Below are positions 10,766 through 23,506 of a stretch of DNA of 64,000 nucleotides, in pieces; within the stretch, counting starts at the first letter, position 1, and each line of letters opens with the position of its first letter. The notes below the pieces were generated by a model that was not told the origin of the DNA, did no database searches, and saw only the letters and a list, made by a program, of their open reading frames with translations. Source of the stretch: Diadema setosum (taxonomy: Eukaryota; Echinodermata; Echinoidea; Diadematoida; Diadematidae); assembly GCF_964275005.1 (NCBI RefSeq), contig NC_092703.1:1973001-2037000 (forward strand). Direction: 5' to 3'. Position numbers and translations under genes: made by a program.

Positions 10766-13700
10766 ATGTCATCTGGACCTTCCCCCAGCAAAGAATGGAA
10801 GAAGCCATCTCAGGTCATGAAGGTGCGTTTGAAGAGACAGCGGAAGAGCACCAGTGACTTGAACACCAAAATTTCAACGTCCCCACATGTATCACAAACG
10901 CAGCCTGGTCACGGGGATAGGTTAGCCGCGAGTGGAAGTGGGCGGAGCGGGAAGCGGCGCAATCCATTCGGCAGCGGGGGGAGCAACGTGATGAGAAGAA
11001 GGGTGCAGAGCCAGGTAGTTGGAAACCAGAGCTGCAGCGAAGAAAAGGAGAACGGATCCCATCATGCCAATCACCAGAAACTCTTCTCAGCCCTTGACTC
11101 AAAGGATGAAGATGTACGTCCTTAGTGTCCCAATGTTTCATTCTTTCTGAAGATCAATCAACTGTAGAGAATGAGAAAAAGTCCCACTATGTTGAAAAAA
11201 AAAAATGAAATGAAATATACTTTGAAATCATAGAACTACATGCTGTGTCTATTTACAAATTCTGAATTGTGAAAAGTAAACAAGTTAGTCACTGCTTGCA
11301 TTTACAGTTTTACAATTAACTACATGTAGGGTTACAAGCACTTCATAGTCATTTTACCTTGTTGCTTTGCAACATGTACTTAAAAAATTAGTCTGTTCTA
11401 ACTCTGACTTTGATTTTTGTATGTACTGTTTCCTTGGATGTAGGTATTCTGTGAAGATGCCTGTCAGAGGATGGTGGCAGCTATGAAGGAGATTGAATCA
11501 CAAGAAGAATCAAAAAGCCAAGCCAAGCAGGTCTGTGCTTCAGCCAGTAGTTATTAACACCCTTTTCTAATAGACTTAAAGGGATCGTATAGTTTTGGTT
11601 GAGACCTAATTTCAGGTTTCTAACATTTTTTGGTGAGATATAATGAGAAACCTCTTATGAAATATGAAAGAGCATGTAATTCTATGAGGAATTCAACATT
11701 TATTTGATGAAAATTGGTTTTGAAATGGCTGAGATATCCAAAAAAAGCGATTCTAATAAAGTGTGGGACCCACATTTTATCACGATCGCTTTGTTTTACT
11801 TTGTTTTTGGCTGTTTCAGTCATTCCAAACGCGATTTCCACCAAGTAAAGTAAACTTTGAATTCCTCTTAAAATGGCATGCTCTGTACTATATCATAAGT
11901 GTTTTCTTGGTATCTTGCAAAAAGTTTAAAGCCGAATTCTCATCTCCACCAATACTGTACTATCCCTTTAACAACTCACTCAGTGAACTAAGCACTGCAT
12001 TGATATGCAATGCCTGCAGCCATACCATGAGAAGTATTTTATTGTAATTCCTCCGTGCGCCAGATTTTTGCTACTTCATCTAGAATTGCCTGCCGATCAA
12101 CTCTTTTGGTTGTCTGGGATACAACATAAAACTCTCAGCCTGATATGCAGATCTACCAAAAATGAGCTTAGATCTTCTTCATTCCTAGTTTGGTAATTGA
12201 TATTATTTATTGGCACATTTAAATTTCTGTTTTCAAACACTTCAATGCTTCATCCTCTATTCCTCCCCCCCCCCCTAAAAAAAGAAAAGAAAAGAAAGAA
12301 AGACGGGGGGGGGGGGGGGGGGGAGACGAAAGGAAGTTGTACTACTCTACAGTATAAAGGCCAGCAGCCTTCACTTGCAGTGTGCTTTGTTTTAACCTTG
12401 CATGAGTTAAATTCCTTTAACCAAGCTAATTATTGTGCATGATCAACAGACTATCTATTATTTATGACCTATTTGTGTAAGAAATTAGTGTTGAAATTCA
12501 CCATTTTATTACCACCACACAAAAAACCAACAACAACAAAACAAACAACAACAAAACAATTCTAGATGGTATACCATGCAGCATTTTAGAAAGCTTGCTA
12601 TAAACCCACTTTACATTTGAGGCAAAAATCAGAGCAAGAGCCACTACCCATGATATTACCACTTCATTCTCCTCGATTCCATTTACGCTCCTGTTTCCTT
12701 GTTTGAGGCAGGCAACTATTGCAAGTGAGCGGCTCCCTTGTGGCAAACCATCACTGCCAGCCGACTGGTGCCTGAGAACCCGTCTGCGCTTTACTTCACG
12801 TACATCCTTCGGCTGGAGCCAGCCAATGAGGATGATGGACGAGGCAAGGGGGTTGTCCTCTTTCGTCCAAGGGAGTCGCGATTCCGAGTCCAAGGTACAT
12901 GACAAGTTCTTTACCAGTGAGATTTTCTTCTTTTTGAATTGAAGTGCAACAATTAGCAACAATTTTTACTTGCAATTTCAGTCACTATCCTGATAATGCA
13001 GCCAGCAGATTTTACAACCAAGATATTATTGGCATGAATTTCATTGTTTGTTTGTTTGTTGTTGTTTTTTATTGTATTGACCAATCTTGGATATTGGTCT
13101 TTTTTTCAGTCAAAAACAAGTTTCACACATTTTTTTTTTTTTTTTTTGATAATGAAATTTTACCAAGTGGTAGCATTTTCACACTTTAATAATTTTTTTT
13201 TTCATTATTCATGTTGTGTTAAGTTCTGCATGTGTATATAATGCAGAAACCTTTAACCAGTTTTCTGTAAGAACTGGAAGATTTTGATTTTTGCTCATGG
13301 AATCTGCATGTTTGCAATACTGCAGGAAGAGGCTGTAAATGAGTCTAGCTGGCGGACCCAGCTCCAGCAATCTACAATGTGCTGGATGCATCCACACCTC
13401 CCCTGGCTCAACCTTTTCCCCAGGATAGTTTCTGAGCCCAAGACTTTCAAGTGAGTATGCACAAAGAGAAAGTAGCAAAGTGTGCACAAAGAAAAAGTAA
13501 CAACTATGATTCTTTTTTTTCCATCATTACTTTGATATAGGCCCTAATGATGGCTAATTCAGGCATAATTATTTTGCTCCTTCCTCCGTAGCAGAGCATA
13601 GACCATCGATGACAAACATCCACCGAACATGAGTCTGGGCAGCGCTGTCTGCTTCTTTCCAGGTTTATATTCCTCTCCTTCAGTTCAGCCTCTGTGTCAC

Positions 13701-14439
13701 GCCTACATCAGTTTCTTGACCGAACCCTCTACCATTTCCCCCTGCGGGGTCCACAGGAGTGCCTGGCCTGTGGAGCTGGATGTTGGTTTCCTGATGGTGT
13801 GTCCAATCCAGCCACACTTCCTCTGTCAGATCCGTTTGTCAACTGGCTCCCGTCCCACTCTTTTAATTTCCATAGCTTCTTGTTGCAGGTCTGTTCTGGC
13901 CACCTGATGTTCAAGATGCACCTCAAACAGAATATACAAATGTCTGTGTCTTCTGATGTATTCCTTTGGTTATTCTCCATTGATTATTCAGGCATGATGT
14001 CTTGAGCAAATTGTGCCTATTTTGCATCCATAACCACATTGTCTTATTGAATGAGAGAAAATGTATCACACTATTGATATTTACTGTACAGTTTCTTAAA
14101 AGTCAGATATTCTCCAACAATGCAGAGTGCTGTGATTTTCAAAATTCTCAATCAGTTTTCACAGTGGTTATATTTAATTTCTTTTGCCAAATATTTAGGC
14201 AATCAGTGGCCACAAAAGACCCAGCCATAGCCAATGCACTGATGGCCAGTTGGTAAGTTCCTGTGTGTATTCGGTTCTTTGAAAATCTTTATCAATGGGC
14301 TTTACTACTCACAGCTATTGAAAAGCACTTACTTGTGACTCCGGACAATATGTTCTCTTCAGGCGAACAGTTTTGAAGACTTGGAAGAAGTTTCAGGCTT
14401 AAATTAGCCTTTGTAATCATTGAAAAGGAGCCATTTTCT

Positions 14440-14478
<39 letters not shown>

Positions 14479-17400
14479 GGGGGGGGGGGGGATGGAGTGG
14501 GGAGATCCTTCATTAGGGCTTTCAAGAATTGATGTCTAAAATTACAGTTGTGACTGCTGAAGACAATATTGTGAAATGTTGATAGAAAATTTTCACAGTG
14601 AGCATTCCATTGTGTGTGTACTAGAGACATAGGATAACACTGAAAGGAAACGCATAGTGTATGTCTGGTTGGGCTTCAAAAACTTGGTTTGGGTGTGTAT
14701 GTATCTTCCAGACCCTTGAACACTGTAGCCTGACCTGGCAAGTGTGTTTCTGAAAGATGTGTGTGAGTGTATTAGTGGGTGACAAATGTTTCATTGTATC
14801 ATGTTCTTCTCACTAAGAAATGTTGCTTCGAAAGACACCTAGTCTTTTATGGGGAAGGTAATGACTTTAACTTTATGATCAAATTGCATTATGTCATTTG
14901 ACTGTGACAGAGTATGAATGATCAATCGCACCCCTCTAAATTTCAGCTGCACTAAGATACTTTATCACCTTGGGGACTTACACTGCATAATATATATATA
15001 TGACAGATATGGCAGTGTTTTGTATCTGTTTGCCTTTTCTTTAAATCAAAATGTAGGCTGAACTATACAGGCAATTAATTTTGTCTCTTATTTTGAAGGA
15101 GCCATGAAATGAAGATTATGTGAGGCTGGAAATTTATAATCATTTGGGCGTTTTCCTTTACATTGTACTTGCAAATGACATTTTTTTAATGTATAACCAA
15201 GCTTCTGCTTTGTCAGTGAGAAAGACAGTCTGTATTATTTGCCCTTTCATTAACAACTGTGGCTTTATGGAACATTTTATGTGTGTCTGTTTTTCCACTG
15301 TAATGTAATGTTTGTTATTTTCAAAACTTGCAGTGTGGAACATTATTGAAATAATGCTATAAAAATATCAAAATCACATTTTTCTTGCATCTCCTCCCAT
15401 CTGTGGCCCAAAGGTCAGAGAGCTTCCGGTCAGTATTCCACCTGCTACGGTCCAGCCACTGTCCATACTTCTACCTCTGCACCCATCAATTCACCGTCCT
15501 CTTCCGGGCCGCTGGCCTGGCAGGCAAGACCTCCATCCACGCCCTCCTCTCTCCAACGACAAGAGGTCTGAGAGAGGCCCTCAAGAACGATGGTAAGCTG
15601 CTAGCCCGAATTGCGATTTGGAACCAAACTTTTCAACAGGCTTTGACATACAAATAACCAGACAAAGAGTCTCATTTTGGTTTTTGAATGCGTGCTATTT
15701 ATTATAAGATATTCTTAACAATATTTTAGTGATTGTTTCATGTTATTGATCAGTGTACAGCAATGCTTGCATTTCAGCCTCTGGTTGTGAAAGGAGGCTA
15801 TGTAGTGTAGTTAACAATTAGTGTGTACCTGTTTGATCTCTTATGTTTTGAAATTTATTAATGCAGATATGCCATTCAATCAAAGAACTTCATTATGAAG
15901 ATTTCGATTCAAACTATGTAAGACAGCATTATATTCTGATTGTACTCTATATCAAAGCAAGTCACTTTAAACAAAAAAGAATAAAAAACAGCATGTCCAC
16001 GATTTTGATACTGTACCTTCTCTTTCATCTTTAGTGTACTTCTGTTGTAGAATATCATTAGCTTCTAAAACACTCACTTTGTAAATGTTATTTGGACGTG
16101 CAACACATTTTGAATATTGATATTTTAGTCTCTGATTGCAAATTCTTGTTGCCTCTTTCTTCCTTCCACTTCAGTGCAGATTTAATAAATTGACCCAATT
16201 TTGATCTTTTTGTAGTATCAGATATGCAGCAGAATCCAGAGTTGCCAATTTGAAGAGAATGAGATGATGGTGTCTATCGCAAAAATTTTCTTAGAACTTA
16301 ATGTGTAAAAAACATTGAGAGTCAGAGATTGAAACTGTTTCCATCAAGTGATTTCTTTGTGTCCATGTCATAATCTTGCATTGCCATCATCACAGCTGTC
16401 AAGGTTTCAATGTATATTAATTCCTTCGCTTAGGAATCGAATTCAGCATGCCTCTGAATGACGTCACCCAACCCCAAGCTGACGCCATGGCAACAAGCGG
16501 AAAGGACAAGGAGTTAAGTCGTGCTGATGATGGAGTCTTACCTAACAGGTATCCCTTAGAGTTATCCTCTTCTGTAGCAAGCTCCTTAAAAATGAATATC
16601 AGACAATCATAGCTGAATATTCAATCTTGTACATGTATCTGTAATGGCTTCTTCTTTTATTGCAAAATGTTTATTGTTCGCCAGTGATATGTATTGACTG
16701 TTTTATGAAGCCGCATTGGATTTGTGAGAAACTTCGTCTTCAGTTAAAGGGATGGTAAAGCTTCAGTTGAGATTGGGCTTTAGGTTTCCCAAGTGTGTTT
16801 TTTTTTCTTTCATGGTGAATTTTTTTTTTTTTTAAGATAATGAGAAAACTCATGAAATATGAAAGAGCATGTAATTCCAAGAGGAATTCAAAGTTTATTT
16901 GATTAAAATTGGTTTTGAAATGGCTGAGATATCCAAAGCAAAGCAATCCTTATAAAAGATGGGACCCAGCTTTTTTTAAGATCACTTTGTTTTCCTTTGA
17001 TTTTGGATGTCTCAGCCATTTCAAAACCAGTTTTCATCAAATAAACTTTAAATGCCACTAAGAATTGTATGCTCTTCATATTTCATGATGTCATTTCTAA
17101 GTACCTCACTAAAAGTTTACAAGCTGAATCTTCACCTCAACCACTACTGTACCATCCCTTTAATGTATCGAACATATCCCTCTTTCTGAGACCTCATACT
17201 GCAAAACTTCTTTCACCCCCTTCCTTTTTGATGAGGTATTAACCTTTTAGCTTGAAATGTTGTGTCATGATTTCATCTATGCATATTAGGTCTTCTGATG
17301 AAGCATTAGCAACAACAGCCAGTGAGGGAGCAGACGTGAATGTGAAGGCGGAAGGAAGAACCGACGTTGGCAGTGGGGATATTGGTGAGGAGCAGGAGGA

Positions 17401-20001
17401 GGAGGAGGAGGAAGAGGAGAGCAATGCTTACCAGAGCCCCACCAAGGCATCGTCATGGTTACAGAGCATGGGTCTCAACAAAGCCAATTTCCCATCTCTA
17501 GAGCCAAGCAGGGTCAAATTGTATCCTTCGAAAGCTTGCACCTCAAGTAAAATACACAGTGAATGTGGCTTCTTTTTGTTTGAACTTGCAGCAATGTTAC
17601 TTTTCTGTTGATGTGGAATGAAAGCTGATGTCTTTGTATTCTGCTTTGATATTGTTTCTCGTGTAACCATCTTTATCGATTAACCCTAAAAAGACTGGGG
17701 GGGGGCCTAAAAGGCCCCCCCCCCTCGACATTTCGCGCGATTACTCGGCAACGCGCAATGCTCTTGCCGCGATGCTCTATGACATTTTTCTTTTGAGTTT
17801 CCCGCACATTTTGACACCAAATTTGTGATGCCCGGGGGTACGGTTCTGAAGTTACATAACTTTTTGTACATGCACGTGAGGCTGAAAATGGCTCAAAAGT
17901 GTGATTTTGCGTACAAAGTCAATGCAAATTGAGTTTTTTCACATGGTTCATGTAAATATGCTTATTTTTACTCTCATAAGCTAAAATTAATTTGTTTTAG
18001 GAGTATTATGCTTCAAAAAGGGTCTACCACAAATTTTGTAAAAAAAAAGAAAAACAAAAGGTCGAAAAAACAAAGAAATACATAAGAAATTCATAAAACA
18101 ATAAAATAAATAAGAAATTAATTTTGATACCGAATTTTTTTTCAAGTGCATTTGCTAAGAATGCCACAAAGAATAATTAGACCAAAAATGAGCACTTTTC
18201 GAGCTTTATTTACTGATTTAGATCAAAGAGTCTGATTTCTTGCATAAATTAGCATAATTAATCAAAATAAAATAAAAGAAGACTGTTTTGTAAAATTTAA
18301 ATATACGATCTTGTAGATTACATCGCACACTACCATTGTGCAAATTTCCGCGGCGATCGCGCGATCCACGGCCGAGATCTTAAGGGGGGGCCCTTTAGGC
18401 CCCCCCCCCCCCCCCCAGTCTTTCGAGCTACCAAAATAGCCCAGTCTTTTTAGGGTTAAAAGGATTTACCAAAATATATGTATTCACAGTGTTTCTAAAC
18501 ATCATTGCCATAATAAAAGAGTATTTATGACAGGTCAGGTGCTTTAGAAATCAGCAGTACACCGTGTCTTCAAGGCTAGATGCGCTTATTGCATAATATT
18601 GTACTGCACTACTTGTTTTGATTTATCCTAAAGAGTGTATCAATACCTTTGCCACCATAGGGTACTAAGTGGATCATGACCAACACCAGGCCAAATCTGG
18701 GAAGATAGAAGTACATTGTCATTGTAGTATCTTTTTTTCAGGCCTGATAGTTTGTGTTAAATATCCTAGAACTTGCTCTCTGTGCATGTCCTGTTCCTTG
18801 ACCCAAATGCTTACTACAGCCAAACTGACCATCTGCTGAAACTGGACAACCGGCCCCAGTCCTTAGTGCTGGTGGAAGGTCCGGACACCCAGGCCCTCTT
18901 CAACTTCCTTCTGAATAGCCGGTCAGTTGTGGCCAGTGTGGGGCCCCTGGCAGACATCCCACCCACTATTCTGTCCCCAGTTGCCTTCAAGGGGGCCACA
19001 CTACACAGTTGCAAGGTATGTATACCTTTTTATAGCTTCATCTTTTCATGCCTCTACTCTTCTATATTAGATCCCTGCAATTGAACACTGTTAAGTTGTA
19101 AATGTGTTCCTTCAACAGCAAAAAGCTTTGTATTGACATATGTTACAATCAAATGGCACAGTTACATATGCGAGTACTGCCATAGATTTAGATTTGAAGC
19201 TCTATGAAAGTTTTTCATTTCATTACAATTTCATCTACCTCCCTGGTTATTGATTGTGAAGGCACCAGTTTGATCGAATAAGTGTGAAACACAAAAGACC
19301 CCCCAAATTCTTGATTACAGCCTAACATATCAGCTGCTTCTGCTCAAGTTTTCATCAGATGTAGGAGTAACGATGGATATCTTTGAAACATATCATACTA
19401 TTTGTATGTGGTGATATGGAAAATTAAAAACCGTTTATGTGTCAATTTGTGATGTTTGTAACAAATGTATAATATTGCATAAATTCTGCAGTTTGGGAAC
19501 AAAGAAGCTCTAAGGTGTGAGGCAGCAAATACACCACACCAGACATAGGGTAGAGGAATGAATAGATTCCCTAATCCTGGCAATCATAGGATGAGCAAAT
19601 GCAAGGCAATCTGTGTCTCTCAATCTCTGTAGGTGAAAGCTGGCACGATGAAGCAGCAGCAGCAAACGGCCGGCCTTGCTCTCCAGGAAGTCAGCACTCT
19701 CGAGGTCACGGGACCCATCATGCCTCACAACATCCACGACCTCTGCACCCTGCTCCGCACAACACAAGAGGGCGCCTTCCACGTGGCCTTCAGTAACCAT
19801 GAGGCGACGGCAGCCTTCACTGCAAGCTCAAACGTGCTCTCTGGCGACTCGCTGGATGCAGAATCAAAATCTGCCGATACACTGCAAAAGTTGAGAATGA
19901 ATTGCAAGTTGGCAGACAGCCTATTAGAACACCTTTCAATGCAGTGTTCCTTGCCTGTGGCAGCTAAGGAAGTTACTGTGATGGATGGACTGTACTCCTG
20001 A
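10766..20001 (+). CDS. DONSON: DONSON, replication-fork stabilisation and CMG-assembly factor
   Basis: Nuclear replisome protein; in vertebrates it helps load the CMG helicase and protects stalled forks. Coding exons: 10766-11113, 11444-11530, 12712-12894, 13326-13450, 14199-14252, 15414-15592, 16434-16548, 17290-17520, 18820-19015, 19633-20001; together 1887 nt, 628 aa (human 566). Landmarks: basic N terminus with [17 protein letters not shown] and RRNPF near residue 73, [13 protein letters not shown] near 165, [16 protein letters not shown] near 230, the core [19 protein letters not shown] near 285, [17 protein letters not shown] then GIEFSMPL near 325, an acidic stretch (poly-E) followed by [16 protein letters not shown] near 500 and [13 protein letters not shown] near 535. 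Every landmark matches human DONSON in order. The exon-8 donor (GTATCC) is weak, but it is the only one that fits the phase. It lies tail to tail with SON. Confidence 0.95.
11576..11971. mobile_element. TTAA-flanked MITE, AGGGATCGTATAG family, copy A
   Basis: Inverted-repeat element in DONSON intron 2, beginning TTAAAGGGATCGTATAG and ending TACTATCCCTTTAA. The two halves are imperfect reverse complements meeting near 11770. Relatives lie at 16744-17163, 49859-50194 and 57671-58435. Non-coding. Confidence 0.75.
12240..12325. repeat. Homopolymer C, (GAAA)n and homopolymer G cluster
   Basis: A C run, a short GAAA repeat and an 18-20 nt G run lie side by side in DONSON intron 2. Length here may be assembly-sensitive. 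Confidence 0.7.
13568..13960 (-). mobile_element. Decayed LINE 3' end (reverse-transcriptase ORF C-terminus)
   Basis: Read on the - strand across shifting frames, the translation shows the C-terminal signature of a non-LTR retrotransposon polymerase: [12 protein letters not shown], then [16 protein letters not shown], and finally [12 protein letters not shown] before a stop. This resembles the tail of jockey/CR1-like ORF2 proteins (..LRRILGIRWPD.., WIGHTLRK.., WNPQGKRKRGRP.., DGLCS..). It is 5'-truncated and frameshifted, so it is inactive, and it lies antisense in DONSON intron 4. The clade is uncertain. Confidence 0.7.
14440..14490. repeat. (TG)n microsatellite with G run
   Basis: A (TG)n tract runs into about twelve G inside a DONSON intron. 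Confidence 0.8.
16744..17163. mobile_element. TTAA-flanked MITE, AGGGATCGTATAG family, copy B
   Basis: It starts TTAAAGGGATGGTAAAGC and ends ACCATCCCTTTAA, with halves that are diverged reverse complements. It sits in DONSON intron 7. The internal words GGTTTTGAAATGGCTGAGAT and CATTTCAAAACC are shared with copies A and D. Confidence 0.75.
17680..18459. mobile_element. Non-autonomous piggyBac-like element
   Basis: Ends are TTAA-CCCTAAAAAGACTGG and its reverse complement CCAGTCTTTTTAGGG-TTAA. TTAA target duplication and a CCCTA-type terminus are the piggyBac superfamily signature. Just inside each end is a long G/C homopolymer hairpin (GGGGGCCTAAAAGGCCCCC type). The 600-bp interior has no open frame. 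It lies in DONSON intron 8. Confidence 0.75.
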
Positions 20002-20338
20002 TGGACTTCATGCCATACACGTGTTACAGAATAGATCGGTGATACAGACATTATTACATGTACTATCGACCAGACAAAAATGCTCAGTTTTAGCACACAT
20101 GTTGTGTGATGCAGTTGAAGGAACCATAAGCCTGCAATGCGTCAGCTTGTGACAGGTGTACATTTGAATATAAAGAGTACATGGGACTGTGGTATGTTTC
20201 TCATGATCATGAAATCTTGCTAAAATGGACACACACAAGGTTCTACATAAATACATGTGTGTAGGACCATAGATTGTTGCTGTTATATGTTATGCCCCAC
20301 TTGCTGGTGAAAAAAGTATCTTGTTAGCCTTTGTTTGG
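20002..20338 (+). other. DONSON proximal 3' untranslated region
   Basis: Unique-looking DNA following the DONSON stop codon, before the first mobile element of the convergent spacer. No strong polyadenylation signal lies this close, so the transcript may run on. Confidence 0.4.
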
Positions 20339-22334
20339 TTAAAAGGGAAATCCAGTCCAAACTAGAATTATCACTGAAGGTGATTAATACCCCCGCCCCT
20401 AGTGTTGCTTTATAGTATGTGATGTCATGAGGGCAATGACGTTAATACCAAGTTTGTGCACTTGTCGAATTGGAAACAGAATAATTATACTTTACTGTAC
20501 AATTACAGAGTTGACACTGAGTTCCACAAGGTTTGGGTAAAAAGTGTGGTTACCATGGCAATGCATTGTCTGATACAAACACAAGGGACATTTTGCATAA
20601 CTACACTTAAAGACCATCATACACACCAAATTCGACCTTCATAGCTTGAATGGTTTATATTGATACAAAAATGAGTGGTCACCATGGCAACACATTTTCC
20701 TTAAACTAACACATTGGTGTCTTGCAAAACTACACTTCTAGATCATGATACATACTAAATTTGACTTTAATTGCTTGAATGATCGAAAAGTTATTCGATT
20801 TGCAAGGTTTTGGTAAAATTGTGGTTACCATGGCAATGGTTTGTGTGACAAACACAAAAATTATGTGTTCCACATCTATACCTCAGGGCCATAATGCCTA
20901 CCAAATTTGATTTCAATTGCTTTAAAACTGTGGAAGAAGTTCACTCCACAGGATTTTTAAAAAAAAAATGCGGTTACCACGGCAACGCATTGTCCGATAC
21001 AAATACAAAGGACATTTTACAAAACTACACTTAAAGAGCATCATACACACCAAATTTCACCTTCATAGATTAAATGGTTCAATTTGATACAAAAATGAGT
21101 GGTTACCATGGCAACACATTTTTCTTATACATTGTATTAACACATTGGTGTCTTGCATAACTACACCTCCCGATCATCATACATACTAAATTTGACATTA
21201 ATTGCTTGAATGATGTGGAAGTTATTCAATCCGCAAGGTTTTGGTAAAATTATGGTTACCATGGCAATGCTTTGTCCGACAATCACAAAAATTATGTGTT
21301 GCACATCTATGCCTCAAGGCCATAATGCCTACCAAATTTGATTTCAATTGCTTCAAAACTGTGGAAGTTCTTCACTCCACAAGATTTCGAGGAAAACGTG
21401 GTTACCATGGCAACGCTTTGTCAAGTACAAACACAAAGAGTGTCTTGCATAACTACACCTATAGATCTTCATAGATACCAATTTTGAAATTGATTGCTTC
21501 AATACTATGGAAGTTATTCAATCCACAGGGTTTTGGTAAAATTATGGTTATCATGGCAATGCATTGTCCGACAAACACAAAAAACATGTCTTGCACATCT
21601 ATACCTCAATATCATCATTTACCCTAAGTTTCATTTAAATTGCTTCAAAACTGTAGGAGGCGTTCGCGACGCAAGATTTTGCAACAGACTGACTGCCCGA
21701 CTGCCCGACCAACATCACGGTGATTCTTATATACCCCCTTCACACCACGTGTGGCGGGGGTATAATAAAAGTTAGTCTGATAAGAAAGAGTAAAATATCA
21801 CAAGTTCAACAGTAAAATTTTGAAAATAAGGAAGTTATGACATTTTGAAACTTCGCTAATTTTTCAGGAAACAGTTCTTGAACGGTCAATATGAATATGC
21901 AAATGGCAAAGTGAGCATGTCATCCCCTCACAACTTGCCATATAGTTTGTACATAAAGTTTTGAAATTTCCAATTTTTCATTCTAACCCAATTATGCCCT
22001 CAACTCAAATCCTGGTATATCTAACTGATCACTATTGTGAAGTTACACAACCAGGAATAGCATCATGTTTTAGACTTCAATTACAGAAATATTGAATTTT
22101 CATTTTTTATTTTTTGTACACGGTCAATGGAAGATTGTAAGGTTATGACATGGTCACTCATTTGCATATTCATATCCACTGTACTAGAACTATTTTGCAG
22201 AAATAAGCAAAACTTCAAAATTTCATAACTTCCTTTTTCATCCGATTTCAGTCAATTTTTTTATGTTGAATTCGTAAAATTTTACTCTTTTTTTTATCAG
22301 ACTAACTTATTTTTGGACTGGATTTCCCCTTTAA
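20339..22334. mobile_element. TTAA-flanked palindromic MITE split by an insertion
   Basis: Outer element: left end TTAA-AAGGGAAATCCAGTCC, right end GGACTGGATTTCCCCT-TTAA, with a further inverted pair (AGTTAGTCTGATAAGAAAGA at 21770 and its complement near 22300). The left arm is interrupted after AGTCCAAA by about 1.4 kb carrying the X-box array. The remaining host sequence is about 21766-22334. Non-coding. Confidence 0.7.
20361..21765. repeat. Higher-order tandem array of X-box (RFX-like) repeats
   Basis: Eight monomers of about 129-153 bp, each centred on GTTACCATGGCAAC or a close variant (starts 20549, 20678, 20824, 20973, 21102, 21255, 21401, 21547). Monomers fall into three types repeating every 424-431 bp, so this is a higher-order repeat. 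The core matches the RFX X-box GTNRCC-N2-RGYAAC perfectly in four copies (20678, 20973, 21102, 21401), with one or two mismatches in the others. The block is bounded by ATACCCCCGCC (from 20387) and GGCGGGGGTAT (to 21763), suggesting it moved as one unit. Non-coding. Confidence 0.75.
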
Positions 22335-22640
22335 GTACAAAGTACCTCGTACTTGTATGTTGGAAAGTACAGTTGCTAAAAAGTGATTTTGCAAATTCAC
22401 TTTAGTAATCTGGCTCTTTATCACGAGTGCACTACCATGATCGGGTCATGCCGTGTGATCTGATACAGTAGACGTAGTTATAAATCTTCGATGCTATTGG
22501 GAAGGCCACTTCCAACGATGAGCTTTCTTTAAATACTTACCATCCATAATCCACTTATTATAGCCAACAAATCAGTCACAGGCTCTACAATAGTGTATGA
22601 CCATGTGTGTAAATTGAAACTCTTTTGCGTGTTCGCTGTA

Positions 22641-22880
22641 TACTGAATATGCCATATATTTCGCGAGTCTAAATTTTCACGAATCAGGAATTCCTGATGA
22701 TTTTGCGAGTGGTTAAATTTGCCGTTGTGGAGTCCTGTACTGAATGGTGAAATGTACAAGTATGTCACATTCACATCGGGATCAGAGTCAATATTTTCGC
22801 GTCTTTAATTTCGCGAATAGCACCTGACTCATGAAATTTGCGTAAATAAAAACCTCACTAAATATTTGGCGTATACAGTA
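22641..22880. mobile_element. CGCG-rich MITE, TACTGTATACGCC subtype
   Basis: Begins TACTGAATATGCCATATATT and ends AATATTTGGCGTATACAGTA (complement of TACTGTATACGCC). Interior words such as TTTCGCGAG and AATTTTCACGAA are typical of the family also seen at 23507, 25773, 33189 and about 40150. Confidence 0.6.
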
Positions 22881-23506
22881 CTTTACTACAACCCCAAAAC
22901 TGATCACACTGCACAGCGAGTTTTACCTCCCCACTTTATCTCGTGTGACAAGGGGCGATGTACGCCATGCTTGATTCCATGTAATGCGTAGAAGTTGTGT
23001 GCATTGTTGTGAATCCTCAGTGTACAAATGTACTTGGGACTAGTTTTTCACCTATTGGAGACAGACTGATTTTGCTTCAACATGCCTTTCCCTTGACACC
23101 TGCCCAAGTATACTCACGACTTGTCTTTAATGGGTTAACAGTTAATCTACCTTGAAGAATTTGGTGAATACAGCATTACACTTGGTTTGGTTTCACATGT
23201 TCCAGTTATTATTCACAATTTGTGCTTGTTACAAAAAAAAAAAAGAAAATGTGAATTTTCTCTAGTGCAATGCTGAAATAAAATACATGTATCATTGTCA
23301 GATACTGGTCTGAGTTTGGTGTGTCGATTGTTTGGCGTGTATGCACGAATATGAAATGTATCATTTACTGTACACTTCATTAATGTGTACTACTGAATAT
23401 GCATCAGTAGGCCTACAGTCAGTGTACTGTGTGAGAAGTATGAAAACTAATGTTTGACGAAATCACACCTTTTGATCAGAAAACTGCATACAGTGCACTC
23501 CTGTTA

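Noticed and set aside
13625-14005. Open frames on the + strand in DONSON intron 4
   Set aside because: They are antisense shadows of a LINE remnant read on the - strand, and the DONSON exons on either side join in frame without them.
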